Shown: positions 6,791 through 16,030 of the stretch, piece after piece
Position numbering within the stretch: the stretch's first letter is position 1
How the letters are laid out: each line of letters begins with the position of its first letter
Origin: Acidobacteriaceae bacterium
Lineage (GTDB): Bacteria > Acidobacteriota > Terriglobia > Terriglobales > Acidobacteriaceae
Direction: 5' to 3'
Length of the DNA stretch: 36,482 bases
Assembly (NCBI GenBank): GCA_003132405.1
Contig: PKXQ01000126.1
Span: 1 to 36,482 of the forward strand
Program-made: the position numbers and the translations under genes
Notes under the pieces: model-generated
Told to the model about the DNA's origin: nothing
Seen by the model: the letters and a program-made list of their open reading frames with translations, nothing else
Database searches by the model: none

Positions 6791-9112
6791 TTGACTCTTC
6801 TTGCGAATTCGCTTCGTTCTCCGATCGTATATCTTGCGATTATTGCAATCGTGACGGCTGGTGCTCCCGTCACTTTCGCGCAGTCGCCGCAGACGACCGC
6901 GCACGACAACAACCGCTTAGCCGGCTATTCATCGCAATCTTCGGCTGCAGAGCGAGACTGGGAGAAGAAATTCCAGGGCGGCGTCGTCGCTGAAAATCTG
7001 CGTCAGAGTATGCAGCGCCTGAGCGCCCGGCCACACCATGTTGGGTCTGCTTACGACAAGGATAATGCCGATTGGATTCTCTCTAAGTTCAAGGAATGGG
7101 GGTTTGACGCGCACATCGAAACTTTCAAAGTGCTTTTTCCGACGCCTAAAGAACGCGTCGTTGAGATGGTCGAGCCCACGAAATTCCGCGCGAAACTGCA
7201 GGAGCCTCCTGTCCCCGGCGATCCGACCTCCGATCAAACGGCCGAGCAGTTGCCTACTTATAACGCATACTCCATCGACGGAGACGTGACCGCTCCGCTG
7301 GTTTACGTGAATTATGGCAACCGCGAAGATTACGAACAGCTCGATCGTCTGGGAATTTCCGTTAAGGGCGCAATCGTGATCGCGCGTTACGGCGAAGGCT
7401 GGCGCGGCATCAAGCCCAAGGTCGGCGCCGAGCATGGCGCGATCGGATGCATCATCTATTCCGATCCCAAGGAAGACGGTTTCTTCAACGGCGATGATTA
7501 TCCGAAAGGTGGATGGCGTCCGCGCGAGGGCGCGCAGCGCGGAAGCGTCATGGACACGGATTATCCTGGCGATCCTCTAACTCCGGGAGTGGGCGCGACT
7601 GCCGACGCGAAGCGCCTCGATATTAAAGACGCGAAAACGATCACTAAGATTCCCGTGCTGCCGATTTCCTGGGGCGATGCGTTGCCTCTGCTCTCCGCTT
7701 TGCAAGGGCCGGTTGCGCCCGAGGCGTGGCGTGGCGCGCTGCCCATTACGTATCACATCGGCCCCGGACCGGCGAAGGTTCATCTCAAAGTGGCGTCGAA
7801 CTGGGACTTGAAGCCAGTCAACGACGTCATCGCCACCATGCGCGGATCGGAAGCGCCCGACCAATGGGTGATCCGTGGCAATCATTTCGATGCCTGGGTC
7901 AACGGCGCCGATGATCCCATCTCGGGCATGGTCGCTGTTTTGGAGGAAGCTCGCGTGCTCGGAGAATTGCATAAACAGGGATGGAATCCGAAGCGGACCA
8001 TCATTCTCTGCGCGTGGGACGGCGAAGAGCCCGGGCTGCTCGGTTCGACGGAGTGGGTGGAAACGCATCAGGACGAGTTGGAGAAGCGTGCGGTCGCTTA
8101 CATCAATTCTGACAGCAATGGCCGCGGCTTCCTCTTCGCTGGCGGCACCCATGACTTGCAACACCTTATTAATGATGTGGCCTCGGACATTCAAGATCCG
8201 GAGAAACACATTTCGGTTCAGCAGCGCGCCCATCTGCAGCGAATCGCCCGCGCAAGCAATGCTGAAGACCGGGGCGAGATCAGAAAAAGCAACGATGTGC
8301 GGATCAACGCGCTCGGCGACGGTTCGGACTATACAGCATTTATGGATCATGCCGGCATCTCGGCGCTCAACATCGGTTACGGCGGCGAGAACGATGCCAA
8401 TGCTTATCACTCTGCCTATGATGACTTCGCCTGGTACACGAAGTTTATCGATACCGATTTCTCTTACGGCCGCGCGCTCGCGCAGACGGGAGGAACGGCG
8501 GTTATGCGACTGGCCGATGCCGATGTGATTCCCTACGAATACAGCGCCGAAGCCGACACCATTTCGCGATATGTGAAGGAACTGGAGAAACTACTCAAGG
8601 ATAAGCAGGACGAGATCACCGAGCGCAATCTGGAATTGAAAGAAGGTGTATTCTCGGCGACCGCTGATCCGCGGAAAACCTCCGTCCCTCCGCCATCGAA
8701 GCCAGTTCCACCGTTCATGAACTTTGCTCCGCTGAAGAATGGAGTCGAGGCAATCAAGAAGAGCGCGGAACGGTATCAGTCGGCGTTTGCTAAGTGGCAG
8801 GCAAGCGGGAGCGAATTGCCTGCCCAAACGGCCGGCGCTCTGAACAGCGACCTGATGCATATTCAGCGAACATTTCTGACCGAGAAAGGATTGCCCGAGC
8901 GCCCGTGGTTCAGGCACCAAGTCTACGCTCCAGGCGCCTACACCGGTTACGGCGCGAAGCCAATCGCGGCGGTTCGCGAATATATGGATCAGGAAAAGTG
9001 GAAAGAGGCTGATGCGCAGGTTCCCATGGTTGGGCAAGTAATGGAGAATGTCGCGGCCGCAATCGACAAGGCTGCGGATGATCTGGAGAAAGCCGCAACA
9101 AAGACGCAATAG
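6791..9112 (+). CDS. Secreted M28 peptidase, glutamate carboxypeptidase II/NAALADase-like
   Basis: The 773-residue product starts at TTG 6791, fixed by a perfect AGGAGG (6780-6785) five bases upstream. It has a signal peptide (about 7-30, ending VTFAQ), a PA domain (about 120-330) and a zinc M28 domain. Metal and catalytic motifs are NHFDAWVNGADDPISG (about 364-379), WDGEEPGLLGSTEW (about 407), NSDSNGRG (about 440) and YHSAYDDF (about 538). A C-terminal helical region (about 600-760) matches the transferrin-receptor-like dimerisation domain of this family. It probably removes C-terminal acidic residues from peptides outside the cytoplasm. It follows glcF by 59 bases on the same strand and could be co-transcribed, though no functional link to glycolate oxidation is obvious. 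Confidence 0.92.
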   Translation: MTLLANSLRSPIVYLAIIAIVTAGAPVTFAQSPQTTAHDNNRLAGYSSQSSAAERDWEKKFQGGVVAENLRQSMQRLSARPHHVGSAYDKDNADWILSKFKEWGFDAHIETFKVLFPTPKERVVEMVEPTKFRAKLQEPPVPGDPTSDQTAEQLPTYNAYSIDGDVTAPLVYVNYGNREDYEQLDRLGISVKGAIVIARYGEGWRGIKPKVGAEHGAIGCIIYSDPKEDGFFNGDDYPKGGWRPREGAQRGSVMDTDYPGDPLTPGVGATADAKRLDIKDAKTITKIPVLPISWGDALPLLSALQGPVAPEAWRGALPITYHIGPGPAKVHLKVASNWDLKPVNDVIATMRGSEAPDQWVIRGNHFDAWVNGADDPISGMVAVLEEARVLGELHKQGWNPKRTIILCAWDGEEPGLLGSTEWVETHQDELEKRAVAYINSDSNGRGFLFAGGTHDLQHLINDVASDIQDPEKHISVQQRAHLQRIARASNAEDRGEIRKSNDVRINALGDGSDYTAFMDHAGISALNIGYGGENDANAYHSAYDDFAWYTKFIDTDFSYGRALAQTGGTAVMRLADADVIPYEYSAEADTISRYVKELEKLLKDKQDEITERNLELKEGVFSATADPRKTSVPPPSKPVPPFMNFAPLKNGVEAIKKSAERYQSAFAKWQASGSELPAQTAGALNSDLMHIQRTFLTEKGLPERPWFRHQVYAPGAYTGYGAKPIAAVREYMDQEKWKEADAQVPMVGQVMENVAAAIDKAADDLEKAATKTQ

Positions 9113-9150
9113 TCGAAGGAAGAAATGCAGGTCCGTGAACTCCTAAAGAC

Positions 9151-9187
9151 GAACACGCCCCGAACTCATCGAGTTCGAGGCGTGTTC
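9151..9187. terminator. Strong hairpin between convergent genes
   Basis: GAACACGCC (9151-9159) pairs with GGCGTGTTC (9179-9187), and the inner CGAACTC (9161-9167) pairs with GAGTTCG (9171-9177) around the loop ATC. That is 16 pairs with one single-base bulge on each side. It lies between the stop of the peptidase gene and the stop of the convergent small gene, so it is probably a bidirectional terminator, although the following T-run is poor. Confidence 0.65.
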
Positions 9188-9220
9188 TGACCCTGAGGAT
9201 ATAGTTTGCCAGTCGATCGC

Positions 9221-9532
9221 TCAATGATTGTCGTGGTGATCGTTGTCCCAGTTGTGTTCAGTCTCCCAGCGATTGTCTTTGCCGTTCCACCATGCATGGT
9301 ATGCACCCCAGCAACGTTCCCGCTCGGCATTCAAATCCCGCCGCCGATCGTCAGCTTCCCGGCTGTGTTCGCCCTTGTTACGGATCGCTTTGTCCAACTT
9401 GGCTTCCGCTTTTTCGATCGCATGACGGCACTTGTCTCTTTCATCGGCATGCACAAGGGGTGCCGCTACAAATAACAAAAGCGCCCCCACCATTAGAGTT
9501 GCCACTGTTGTTTTTCCAAATCGTCGATTCAA
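9221..9532 (-). CDS. Small secreted, highly charged helical protein
   Basis: The 103-residue product starts at TTG 9532, supported by GAGGAG 7 bases upstream. A signal peptide covers about 1-29 (hydrophobic VATLMVGALLLFVAAPLVHA). The mature part is rich in Arg, Lys, Glu, Asp and His, with two cysteines (in DKCRHAIEKAE and ERERCWGAYHAWW) likely to pair. It has a helical heptad-like charged region and a C-terminal tail rich in Trp, Asp, Asn and His (WETEHNWDNDHHDNH). I know of similar short proteins in acidobacterial genomes but no assigned function; the His/Asp tail could bind metal (inference). It is monocistronic, with a 7-bp inverted repeat in its 5' leader. Confidence 0.75.
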   Translation of the reverse strand: MNRRFGKTTVATLMVGALLLFVAAPLVHADERDKCRHAIEKAEAKLDKAIRNKGEHSREADDRRRDLNAERERCWGAYHAWWNGKDNRWETEHNWDNDHHDNH

Positions 9533-9549
9533 GGCCCCACTCCTCTCTA

Positions 9550-9571
9550 TTTGCGATGCTAAACTCGCAAA
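9550..9571 (-). promoter_or_regulatory. Inverted repeat in the 5' leader of the small secreted protein gene
   Basis: TTTGCGA (9550-9556) and TCGCAAA (9565-9571) are perfect 7-bp arms with an 8-base spacer, directly upstream of the GAGGAG ribosome-binding site. It could be an operator or a leader hairpin affecting translation. Confidence 0.4.
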
Positions 9572-9660
9572 GTTTATGCAACACGTTATGGGTTGGCGAT
9601 ACAGTGCATCCGGTATTACCAGTTCCTTACGGGGATCGAATGCAGTGTGATCAAGAAGAA

Positions 9661-11025
9661 TTATGTACCAACGCGCCGCTCGCTATTTGGCTTCGATCCG
9701 CTTACGGCGAAGAACAAAATGTACACGTAGCAGATTATAGCCGCGAGAAGCGCATAGTGAATACCCTGTCCCCAACTCGTCTCGCCTTGCGTCATGGCCG
9801 GATAGTAAGCGCGGTTGATGACATCCCCGGCTTTGCCCACCAGCCACGGGATGATAGCGCCGCCCACGATTGCCATATTCAAGATGCCGGATGCGTCTCC
9901 TGTGAGCGGTCCGAGTTCCGCGATCCCGAGTGTGAAAATGCAGGGGAACATGATCGAGTTGAATAAGCCTACCGCGAGGATCGACCACATTGCGACATGG
10001 CCACTGCTCAGAACCGAGATGCCCACCAATAGCGCTGCCATCACCGCGCACAGAGCCAGCAGTATGCCGGCTTTTACTTTTCGCAGAATGGCCGAGCCGA
10101 TAAATCTGCCGATCATGGCGCCGAGCCAATACACCGATATGTATCGGGCTGCCTCGCCCAATGCCGCGTGGTAGCGCGTCGCGGGGTCGGCAATGTCTGG
10201 TGCGAATCCGCCGATGTTTGGTAAGGCCAGATAGTTGGCGATCGAGCTTCCGATCGCCACTTCGCCGCCGACATACATGAAGATGCCGATCGCGGCGAAG
10301 GCGAGGTTCGGATGTTTCCAGACGGAGTCATTTACTTTTTCGCCGATATGGTGTTCCGCGGACTCAATCTTGGGGAGATTCGAAATCGCAATACCGATGG
10401 CGAGAATGAAGAGGGCCACCGCGAAAAAATAGACATAGAGCTTAACGATAGCGTCCGCCTCTTGGGAGGCCGTCTGCGCAACCGCGGCGGATGATCCGAG
10501 AATGATGGTCGCCCCCACCCAGGGAAATACAGCGGTGCCGAGCGAATTGAAAGCCTGCGTCAGCACCAGGCGACTCGAGGCGGTCTTGGGTTTTCCCAGC
10601 ACGGCTACATAGGGATTCGCCGCCACCTGAAGAATCGTGATCCCGGTCGCCAGCACAATGAGCGCGAACAGAAAAAAGGGAAACGAAGGAATTCTTGCAG
10701 CTGGATAAAATCCTAAACACGCCACGACCATCGTGATCAAACCGACAACGATCGCTTTTTTGTATCCGATCCAGTCGATGATTTTGGACGCCGGAATGGA
10801 AAAAACAAAGTAGGCGGAGAAAAACGCTGTCTGAATCAGCATGCTTGCAGCCAGCCTGATCTTGAAAACGTGCTGCACATAGGGAATCAGCACATCGTTC
10901 AGGGAGGTCAGCGAGCCCCACATAAAGAAGAGCGTGGTTAAAATGACCAAGGGCCCGCGATACGAAGTGGACGGCGCTGTCGCGGCCGCTTTCGTTGGAG
11001 TTCCTGTACCGACGTTTGGCGTCAT
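9661..11025 (-). CDS. FucP/GluP-type sugar MFS transporter
   Basis: The 454-residue, 12-helix transporter belongs to the FHS branch of the major facilitator superfamily (L-fucose/glucose/galactose:H+ symport). Diagnostic segments are TTLFFMWGSLTSLNDVLIPYVQ in helix 1, SAYFVFSIPASKIIDWIGYKKAIVVGL in helix 2 and the following loop, ATGITILQVAANPYVAVLG, and LTQAFNSLGTAVFPWVGA. The middle has a longer loop before the second six helices. The start ATG 11025 has GAGGGG 8 bases upstream. The upstream gene is a secreted SGNH esterase on the same strand, which suggests a carbohydrate-use pair: deacylation outside, monosaccharide uptake here. The substrate cannot be fixed from sequence alone. Confidence 0.9.
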   Translation of the reverse strand: MTPNVGTGTPTKAAATAPSTSYRGPLVILTTLFFMWGSLTSLNDVLIPYVQHVFKIRLAASMLIQTAFFSAYFVFSIPASKIIDWIGYKKAIVVGLITMVVACLGFYPAARIPSFPFFLFALIVLATGITILQVAANPYVAVLGKPKTASSRLVLTQAFNSLGTAVFPWVGATIILGSSAAVAQTASQEADAIVKLYVYFFAVALFILAIGIAISNLPKIESAEHHIGEKVNDSVWKHPNLAFAAIGIFMYVGGEVAIGSSIANYLALPNIGGFAPDIADPATRYHAALGEAARYISVYWLGAMIGRFIGSAILRKVKAGILLALCAVMAALLVGISVLSSGHVAMWSILAVGLFNSIMFPCIFTLGIAELGPLTGDASGILNMAIVGGAIIPWLVGKAGDVINRAYYPAMTQGETSWGQGIHYALLAAIICYVYILFFAVSGSKPNSERRVGT

Positions 11026-11058
11026 TGGCCCGTTCCCCTCAGTCCTTCCCTGCTCTGG

Positions 11059-11090
11059 AGCGCTGGCGCTGCGTGTCAGAGGCCAGCGCT
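11059..11090 (-). promoter_or_regulatory. Inverted repeat upstream of the sugar transporter gene
   Basis: AGCGCTGGC (11059-11067) and GCCAGCGCT (11082-11090) form perfect 9-bp arms with a 14-base spacer, 34 bases before the transporter ATG. A second palindrome, TGTGCA (11202-11207) / TGCACA (11213-11218), sits 3 bases past the SGNH gene stop. Either could be an operator or an RNA hairpin; neither has a T-run. Confidence 0.4.
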
Positions 11091-11220
11091 TAGCAAGACA
11101 TCTTACATTGATTGGCAGAATACGACGATGCCGTGACGAGAATCATCGGTTGCCTTCTGTGGAAGAATCAGTACGCCGAATGTCCGCGCGCCGCACCAAG
11201 TTGTGCAGTCGTTGCACACT

Positions 11221-12498
11221 TCAACGAAACAGCCCCAGATCCACTGCGTTTCCCATCGCTTCGTGGCCCGCCGTCCCGGGATGTAAATGATCTCCACTGT
11301 CGTACTGAGGAGCGAGGCGGCTGGGGGACGCTGGATCGCGCAAGGCAGCGTCAAAATCGATGACGCCGTCGAAAGCGCCTGAAGTTCGAATCCACTGATT
11401 CACGGCCACGCGCTTGGCCTCGCCTGATGCCGTCCAATTGCCAAGGCCCTGATATGGAAGAATAGTGGCGCCGAAAATCTTAAGGCCACGGGCATGCGTC
11501 CGAGCAATAATCTGTTGATAGCCCGCGATGATTTCGTCCGCTGTTACCTGCGTGTGGCTGACACAAACACTGGTATTACTCACCGCGTCTGGCTGCCCTA
11601 TATCGTTGGTGCCTTCAAATAAAATGACCGCCTTGATCCCCGCCTGCGCCAGAACGTCCCGCCCCAATCTCGCAAGTGCGTTTTGCCCCCAGCACGGCGA
11701 ATTGGTCAGCACACGATTACCGCCAATTCCCGCGTTCAGGACGGCCAGGTCGACGTGGCTGGCGAGCATGCGCCGCGCCAGAACGTCCGTCCAGCGCTCA
11801 TTCTTGTCGGGGTGAGTAGCGGCGCCGTCGGTGATCGAGTCTCCGAGCGCAACCACCGCGCCCTTGACATTGGCAGGCGCGAGCACTTCAATTGCGCTCA
11901 AGAAGTACCACGATCCAATTGTTTCTGATCCTGTGGTGCCGGCAAACGCTTTTCCGCTTTCCTCGGCCGCAAAATTGCCCGCTCCAGAGATATAGTTCGT
12001 CTGAAAGGCCGATCCATGGACCGTGGCCGGTCCTGTGTCTCCATAAGTAAACAGACTGAGCGCGAGATTCTGCTGCGGTGCCACAGAAAATGAAAGTGGA
12101 TCGCTCAAGACTTCCGCGCCTTCTGGAAGCGAGATGAAGGGATTGCCTCCAAACCTCACCTGGCGATTCGAGCCCGGAACTAAAGATGCGCCTCCGCCAT
12201 CGACCCCCGTGGCTTGCAGACCGATGAAAACCGCGTCGAACCGAATCGCGCGCGTCCCAAAGGTATTCGAAAGCCGCAGCCGAACTCCATTGCCACTGAT
12301 CGTAGTGTGGACAATCTCGCGAATTGTTTGATTGGAGAACGACGCGGGATGGTCGCTTGCCGCATTCGCAGTGGTCCAGGTTGTGACCCAATGCTTGGGA
12401 CTGTCGTCTTTGACACTCTGCGCCGACAACCATCCCATTGCCAACGCCGTGAAGACGAGCGCGGGGAGTAGAAGTTGCAAATGTGTTCTCAAGATCAA
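11221..12498 (-). CDS. Secreted SGNH/GDSL-family esterase
   Basis: The 425-residue product has a signal peptide (about 8-26), an N-terminal beta-rich domain (about 35-205, with GVRLRLSNTFGTRAIRFDAVFIG) and a C-terminal SGNH hydrolase domain. Block I is VVALGDSITDGAATHPDK with the nucleophile Ser, block II is NAGIGGN, block III is LFEGTNDIGQP, and block V is DSGDHLHPGTAGH with catalytic Asp and His. The full set of catalytic blocks is present. Related proteins act on acetyl or other acyl groups of polysaccharides. The start is TTG 12498 (or TTG 12492), with GGAAGGA just upstream. It precedes the sugar transporter by 195 bases on the same strand. Confidence 0.9.
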   Translation of the reverse strand: MILRTHLQLLLPALVFTALAMGWLSAQSVKDDSPKHWVTTWTTANAASDHPASFSNQTIREIVHTTISGNGVRLRLSNTFGTRAIRFDAVFIGLQATGVDGGGASLVPGSNRQVRFGGNPFISLPEGAEVLSDPLSFSVAPQQNLALSLFTYGDTGPATVHGSAFQTNYISGAGNFAAEESGKAFAGTTGSETIGSWYFLSAIEVLAPANVKGAVVALGDSITDGAATHPDKNERWTDVLARRMLASHVDLAVLNAGIGGNRVLTNSPCWGQNALARLGRDVLAQAGIKAVILFEGTNDIGQPDAVSNTSVCVSHTQVTADEIIAGYQQIIARTHARGLKIFGATILPYQGLGNWTASGEAKRVAVNQWIRTSGAFDGVIDFDAALRDPASPSRLAPQYDSGDHLHPGTAGHEAMGNAVDLGLFR

Positions 12499-12517
12499 CT
12501 ATCCTTCCGTTTAAGTT

Positions 12518-12546
12518 TTGCGCCAGTTACCTGCCACATGGCGCAA
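12518..12546 (-). promoter_or_regulatory. Perfect inverted repeat upstream of the SGNH esterase gene
   Basis: TTGCGCCA (12518-12525) and TGGCGCAA (12539-12546) are perfect 8-bp arms with a 13-base spacer, ending 20 bases before the start codon. The position suggests an operator overlapping the promoter or leader. The remainder of 12547-12700 shows nothing else I can support. Confidence 0.45.
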
Positions 12547-12700
12547 CCTTGCTCCAAAGTTGACGTCGCGCGTAATACTATTTCAGATTGAACCTGATTT
12601 GTCAGTCTTCCTTTGCGGCGTCGACGCTTCTCCAGGGCAGAACATAAGGAGGGCGAAGTCTCTAATGGGCGACTCGTGCGGATTGGAAGCTCGCGGCGTG

Positions 12701-13084
12701 CTACCGCAGGCGGTTTTCGAGAGACATACTCCCAAGATTTTCGATAATAGGCGGCAGATCAGCAACGATGCGTGCCTTATCGACGCATGCGTCCGCGCCT
12801 GCCTTACGGGCCACGGATAAGAACTTATCTGCATCGTTATGGCTCATAATGATGATCTTGATTTGCGGCCAGTCCTGGCGCAAGCGACGCGATGTTTCCA
12901 GGCCATCCATCCCGGGCATATTAATGTCGAGAAGAATAAGATCCGGAAGAAACTCGCGGGCCTTTTCCAGAGCATCGGGACCGTTGGACGCTTCGGCGCA
13001 AACTTCGCAGTTAGCGTATCCGGACACAATTCGCGCCACTCCGCGCCGAACCAACTGGCTATCATCCGCAATCAGAATTCTCAT
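12701..13084 (-). CDS. Single-domain response regulator (receiver only)
   Basis: The 127-residue product is a NarL-type receiver domain without output. It has the acidic pair DD (7-8), the phospho-acceptor Asp 53 in [13 protein letters not shown], the switch segment MSHND and a conserved Lys in ACVDKARI. There is no helix-turn-helix after the receiver. It lies 57 bases downstream of the large histidine kinase gene on the same strand, so the kinase probably phosphorylates it. Its function would then be as a phosphate shuttle, a sink, or a partner of a protein coded elsewhere. ATG 13084 has no clear ribosome-binding site. Confidence 0.9.
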   Translation of the reverse strand: MRILIADDSQLVRRGVARIVSGYANCEVCAEASNGPDALEKAREFLPDLILLDINMPGMDGLETSRRLRQDWPQIKIIIMSHNDADKFLSVARKAGADACVDKARIVADLPPIIENLGSMSLENRLR

Positions 13085-13141
13085 AAGACAGCGCCGAGTT
13101 CGACTCTTGTGCTCTGATTCTAATGTGCGGCAGGAAGCGGT

Positions 13142-16030
13142 TCAATTGCAGTCCGCTCCTCCGACTGCCCATCTGCCCGAAAGCGGAAGGCTGACCAATA
13201 TTCTTGTGCCTGAGACGCTCGATTCGATCTGCATGTTGCCGTGAAAGTGCCGCACGCGCTCATGCATTCCTCTGATTCCGACACCCGACCCGTGCGACTG
13301 GATCTCCGCCAACCTCTCTGGTGACATGCCCTTGCCCTCATCCTCAACTTTAATGGAAACAGACTCGCCTTCGCGAGCAATCTGGATCGAAGCGCGCTTG
13401 CTCCCCGAGTGCCGGTGAATATTGGTCAGGCATTCCTGAACCAGCCGGAACACCACCAGCTCGATCTCGCGTGGAAGTCTGCCAAATTCTTCAGAAATGG
13501 CAAGCATGATGTCGAGGCCGCTTCGTTCGCGCACTCCTTCGATATACCAACTGAGCGCCGAGGCGAGACCGCTTTCATCCAGCAGCGGCGGATGGAGCAA
13601 ATAGGATGTCGTACGAATTTCGCGAGTCAGTTGCTGCACCAGCCGTTGAGTTTCTTCCGCGTCTTCGGCCAGATGCGGCGCGCTTTGCTGCGCCTCTCGA
13701 AGAAATCGGGCGAGGTTCATCTCGAGCACCGTCAGAGTTTGGCCTGCGCTGTCGTGCAGCTCGCGCGCGATGTGCCTGCGCTCTTCGTCCTGGGCCCGCA
13801 GCAGTCGCTGCGAGAGATCGCGTAATTGCTCCGACTGTTTCAGCATGCCGCGATTGCGAGCCACCAACTCGTCCGTCCGCAGACGCACTTCGGCGTCGAG
13901 AGATTCGGAGAGTGTGCGGAACTTTTTTTCGCTCTCACGCAATGCCGCGTCGGCACTCTTGCGGTCGATGGCAAAGGCCAACTGGCGCGCGATTGCCAGG
14001 CTGAGTTCAAGTTCATCTTTTCTTAACTCGTGGCGGCTGGGAAAGTACATCATGAATTTTCCCATCAGCTTTCCTTCGGAAACGAGCGGAATAAAAGCAA
14101 GGGCATGGATGCCCTCCGCCTTTACTGTTGCTTTCAGCGCATCTCCGAGGCCGGCAACATCGATATCTTCGATACAAACCGGCTCGGGATCATCTTCCCC
14201 AGTTCGCCAGGGCGAGTGTCCTTCGACCGCGCTGCGATATTTTTCAGACAAACCTCGCCAGCTTACAAAACGCATGACACCGCGATCGTCATCGAGCAAA
14301 ATAGACGCTCGGTCGCACTCCAGGGCATCGCAAATCGCCTCAAGCCCCGCGTTGTACACGTCCTCCATTGATAGCGCACGATGCAATTCGTCGGCCATGT
14401 GAAACAGCGCCTTTTGCTGGCGCGCCGCGTCCGCCAGCGCTTTTTCCACTCGCTTGCGCTGCGTGATATCGCGAGTAACCGCGAGCTGGACGATGTCACC
14501 GTCCCGACTTTGCAGCGGCGCAGCATGCGTTTCCATGTGGCGGTATTCACCCTGTAGCCCGACGATACCGAATTCGAGGCGCCCCTTCTCACCGCCGCAA
14601 ATCGCTTCGTTAAAAACGCGGAATCGTTGCCGATCCTGTGGGGCGATCAACTCATAAACATTCTTACCGATCACCATATCCGCGCCATCGGCTCCCACCA
14701 TCGCCAGGCCGGAGGAATTCATGTGCAGCAAAGTGCCATCGCGGGCTACAAGCTTCACGCATTCAGGTGTGGTCTCAACGATGGCCCGGAAGCGTTCCTC
14801 GCTATTTCGCAAAGCTCGCTCGGCAACTTTTCGCTCAGTAATGTCGCGAGCAACTTTCGACGCGCCCACCACCCGGCCCGTGCCATCCCGCACGGGCGAA
14901 ATCGTCAGGGACACGTCCAGGGTCGAGCCGTCTTTGCGCACGCGAGTTGTTTCGAAATGATCAATCCGTTCCCCTCTCCTCAGGCGCGCAATAATGTCTT
15001 CTTCTTCTCCGCGGCACTCCTCGGGAATGAGAAGCATAATCGGCTTGCCGATAGCTTCATCGGCGGTGTAACCGAAAATCCGTTCCGCACTCTTGTTCCA
15101 ACTTGTGATAATGCCATCGAAATTCTTGCTGATGATAGCGTCATCGGAAGAGTCAACAATGGCGGCCAGTAAAGAGTTTGCCTGCTCCGCCTGCTTGCGT
15201 TCAGTAATATCCACCAGCATGTTGATGCCACCGACGATTTTTCCAGACGCATCGCGCAAAGGCCGCGGATGAGGAGTAAACCAGATTCGGGTCCCATCAG
15301 GCCGCTCGGCGATGCACTCCGCGCCTTCGATAATTCGGCCTTCTTTGAGCGCCACCGCCATGGGGCATTTCTCATGCGGTAGGGGCGTGCCATCGGCGCG
15401 AAAAATCTTCCAACTTATGCACCACCGGTCGGTGCCGAGCTCTGGCACGCGACCGGAAAATTTAACCGCCGCGGGGTTGAAGTGCGTAAGCCAGCCTTCG
15501 GCATCGGTCGTATAAATGGCTGCAGGGAGCGCGTCGATCATCGCTCGGAATTGTTGCTCGCGGTTCTGCTCTACAACATCCTGTTGTTCCCCGGTCAAAT
15601 TTCCAGGTGCCGCAATCACTTGTTTTTTCCGCTCACCCTCATTCGTCGCTTGCCGATGATTGCGCAACGCTTCCAGGGCTTCGGTCAGGTCCGGCGAAAT
15701 CCTCGTCTTTTGGATGTAGTGTGTGGCTCCCGCCTGGAGAGCCGCTTTTTCCATGAGCGCCGCATCATTTTGGCTGACAATCAGAATCTCGGACTCCGGT
15801 ATTTCCCGCCGGATCACACGCGCAGCTTCCAGTCCGTTCATCTTCGGCATGGATACATCCAACAACACAACATCCGGTTTCAGTTCCTTCGCCTTAGCTA
15901 CCGCTTCTTTACCATCCGCCGCCTCGCCGCAAACGTGCCACTCTGGCCGGGATTCGAGAAACATCCGCAAGCCCCGTCGGAACAATTCGTGATCGTCCGC
16001 TATCAAAATTTCCATGCAACCCATGCTCAC
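13142..16030 (-). CDS. REC-PAS-PAS-PAS-GAF-HisKA_3-HATPase hybrid sensor kinase
   Basis: The 962-residue soluble kinase has, in order: a NarL-like receiver (about 6-125, Asp 58 in VVLLDVSMPKMNG), a PAS domain (about 160-285), a second PAS (about 286-405, WNKSAERIFGYTADEAIGKP), a third PAS (about 406-530), a GAF domain (about 535-700), a helical linker and a NarX-type HisKA_3 domain. In the last, RRHIARELHDSAGQTL places the phospho-accepting His at about 753. The ATPase follows, with an N-box near QECLTNIHRHSGS (about 862) and a G-box DEGKGM/GSGVGIRGM. No membrane segment is present, so it senses a cytoplasmic signal. Start GTG 16030 has AAGGA six bases upstream; ATG 16024 and 16015 are alternatives. 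A single-domain receiver follows. Confidence 0.92.
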   Translation of the reverse strand: MSMGCMEILIADDHELFRRGLRMFLESRPEWHVCGEAADGKEAVAKAKELKPDVVLLDVSMPKMNGLEAARVIRREIPESEILIVSQNDAALMEKAALQAGATHYIQKTRISPDLTEALEALRNHRQATNEGERKKQVIAAPGNLTGEQQDVVEQNREQQFRAMIDALPAAIYTTDAEGWLTHFNPAAVKFSGRVPELGTDRWCISWKIFRADGTPLPHEKCPMAVALKEGRIIEGAECIAERPDGTRIWFTPHPRPLRDASGKIVGGINMLVDITERKQAEQANSLLAAIVDSSDDAIISKNFDGIITSWNKSAERIFGYTADEAIGKPIMLLIPEECRGEEEDIIARLRRGERIDHFETTRVRKDGSTLDVSLTISPVRDGTGRVVGASKVARDITERKVAERALRNSEERFRAIVETTPECVKLVARDGTLLHMNSSGLAMVGADGADMVIGKNVYELIAPQDRQRFRVFNEAICGGEKGRLEFGIVGLQGEYRHMETHAAPLQSRDGDIVQLAVTRDITQRKRVEKALADAARQQKALFHMADELHRALSMEDVYNAGLEAICDALECDRASILLDDDRGVMRFVSWRGLSEKYRSAVEGHSPWRTGEDDPEPVCIEDIDVAGLGDALKATVKAEGIHALAFIPLVSEGKLMGKFMMYFPSRHELRKDELELSLAIARQLAFAIDRKSADAALRESEKKFRTLSESLDAEVRLRTDELVARNRGMLKQSEQLRDLSQRLLRAQDEERRHIARELHDSAGQTLTVLEMNLARFLREAQQSAPHLAEDAEETQRLVQQLTREIRTTSYLLHPPLLDESGLASALSWYIEGVRERSGLDIMLAISEEFGRLPREIELVVFRLVQECLTNIHRHSGSKRASIQIAREGESVSIKVEDEGKGMSPERLAEIQSHGSGVGIRGMHERVRHFHGNMQIESSVSGTRILVSLPLSGRWAVGGADCN

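Noticed and set aside
7577..8410. 277-codon minus-strand frame over the first M28 peptidase
   Set aside because: Antisense to zinc-binding motifs of the peptidase; no independent features.
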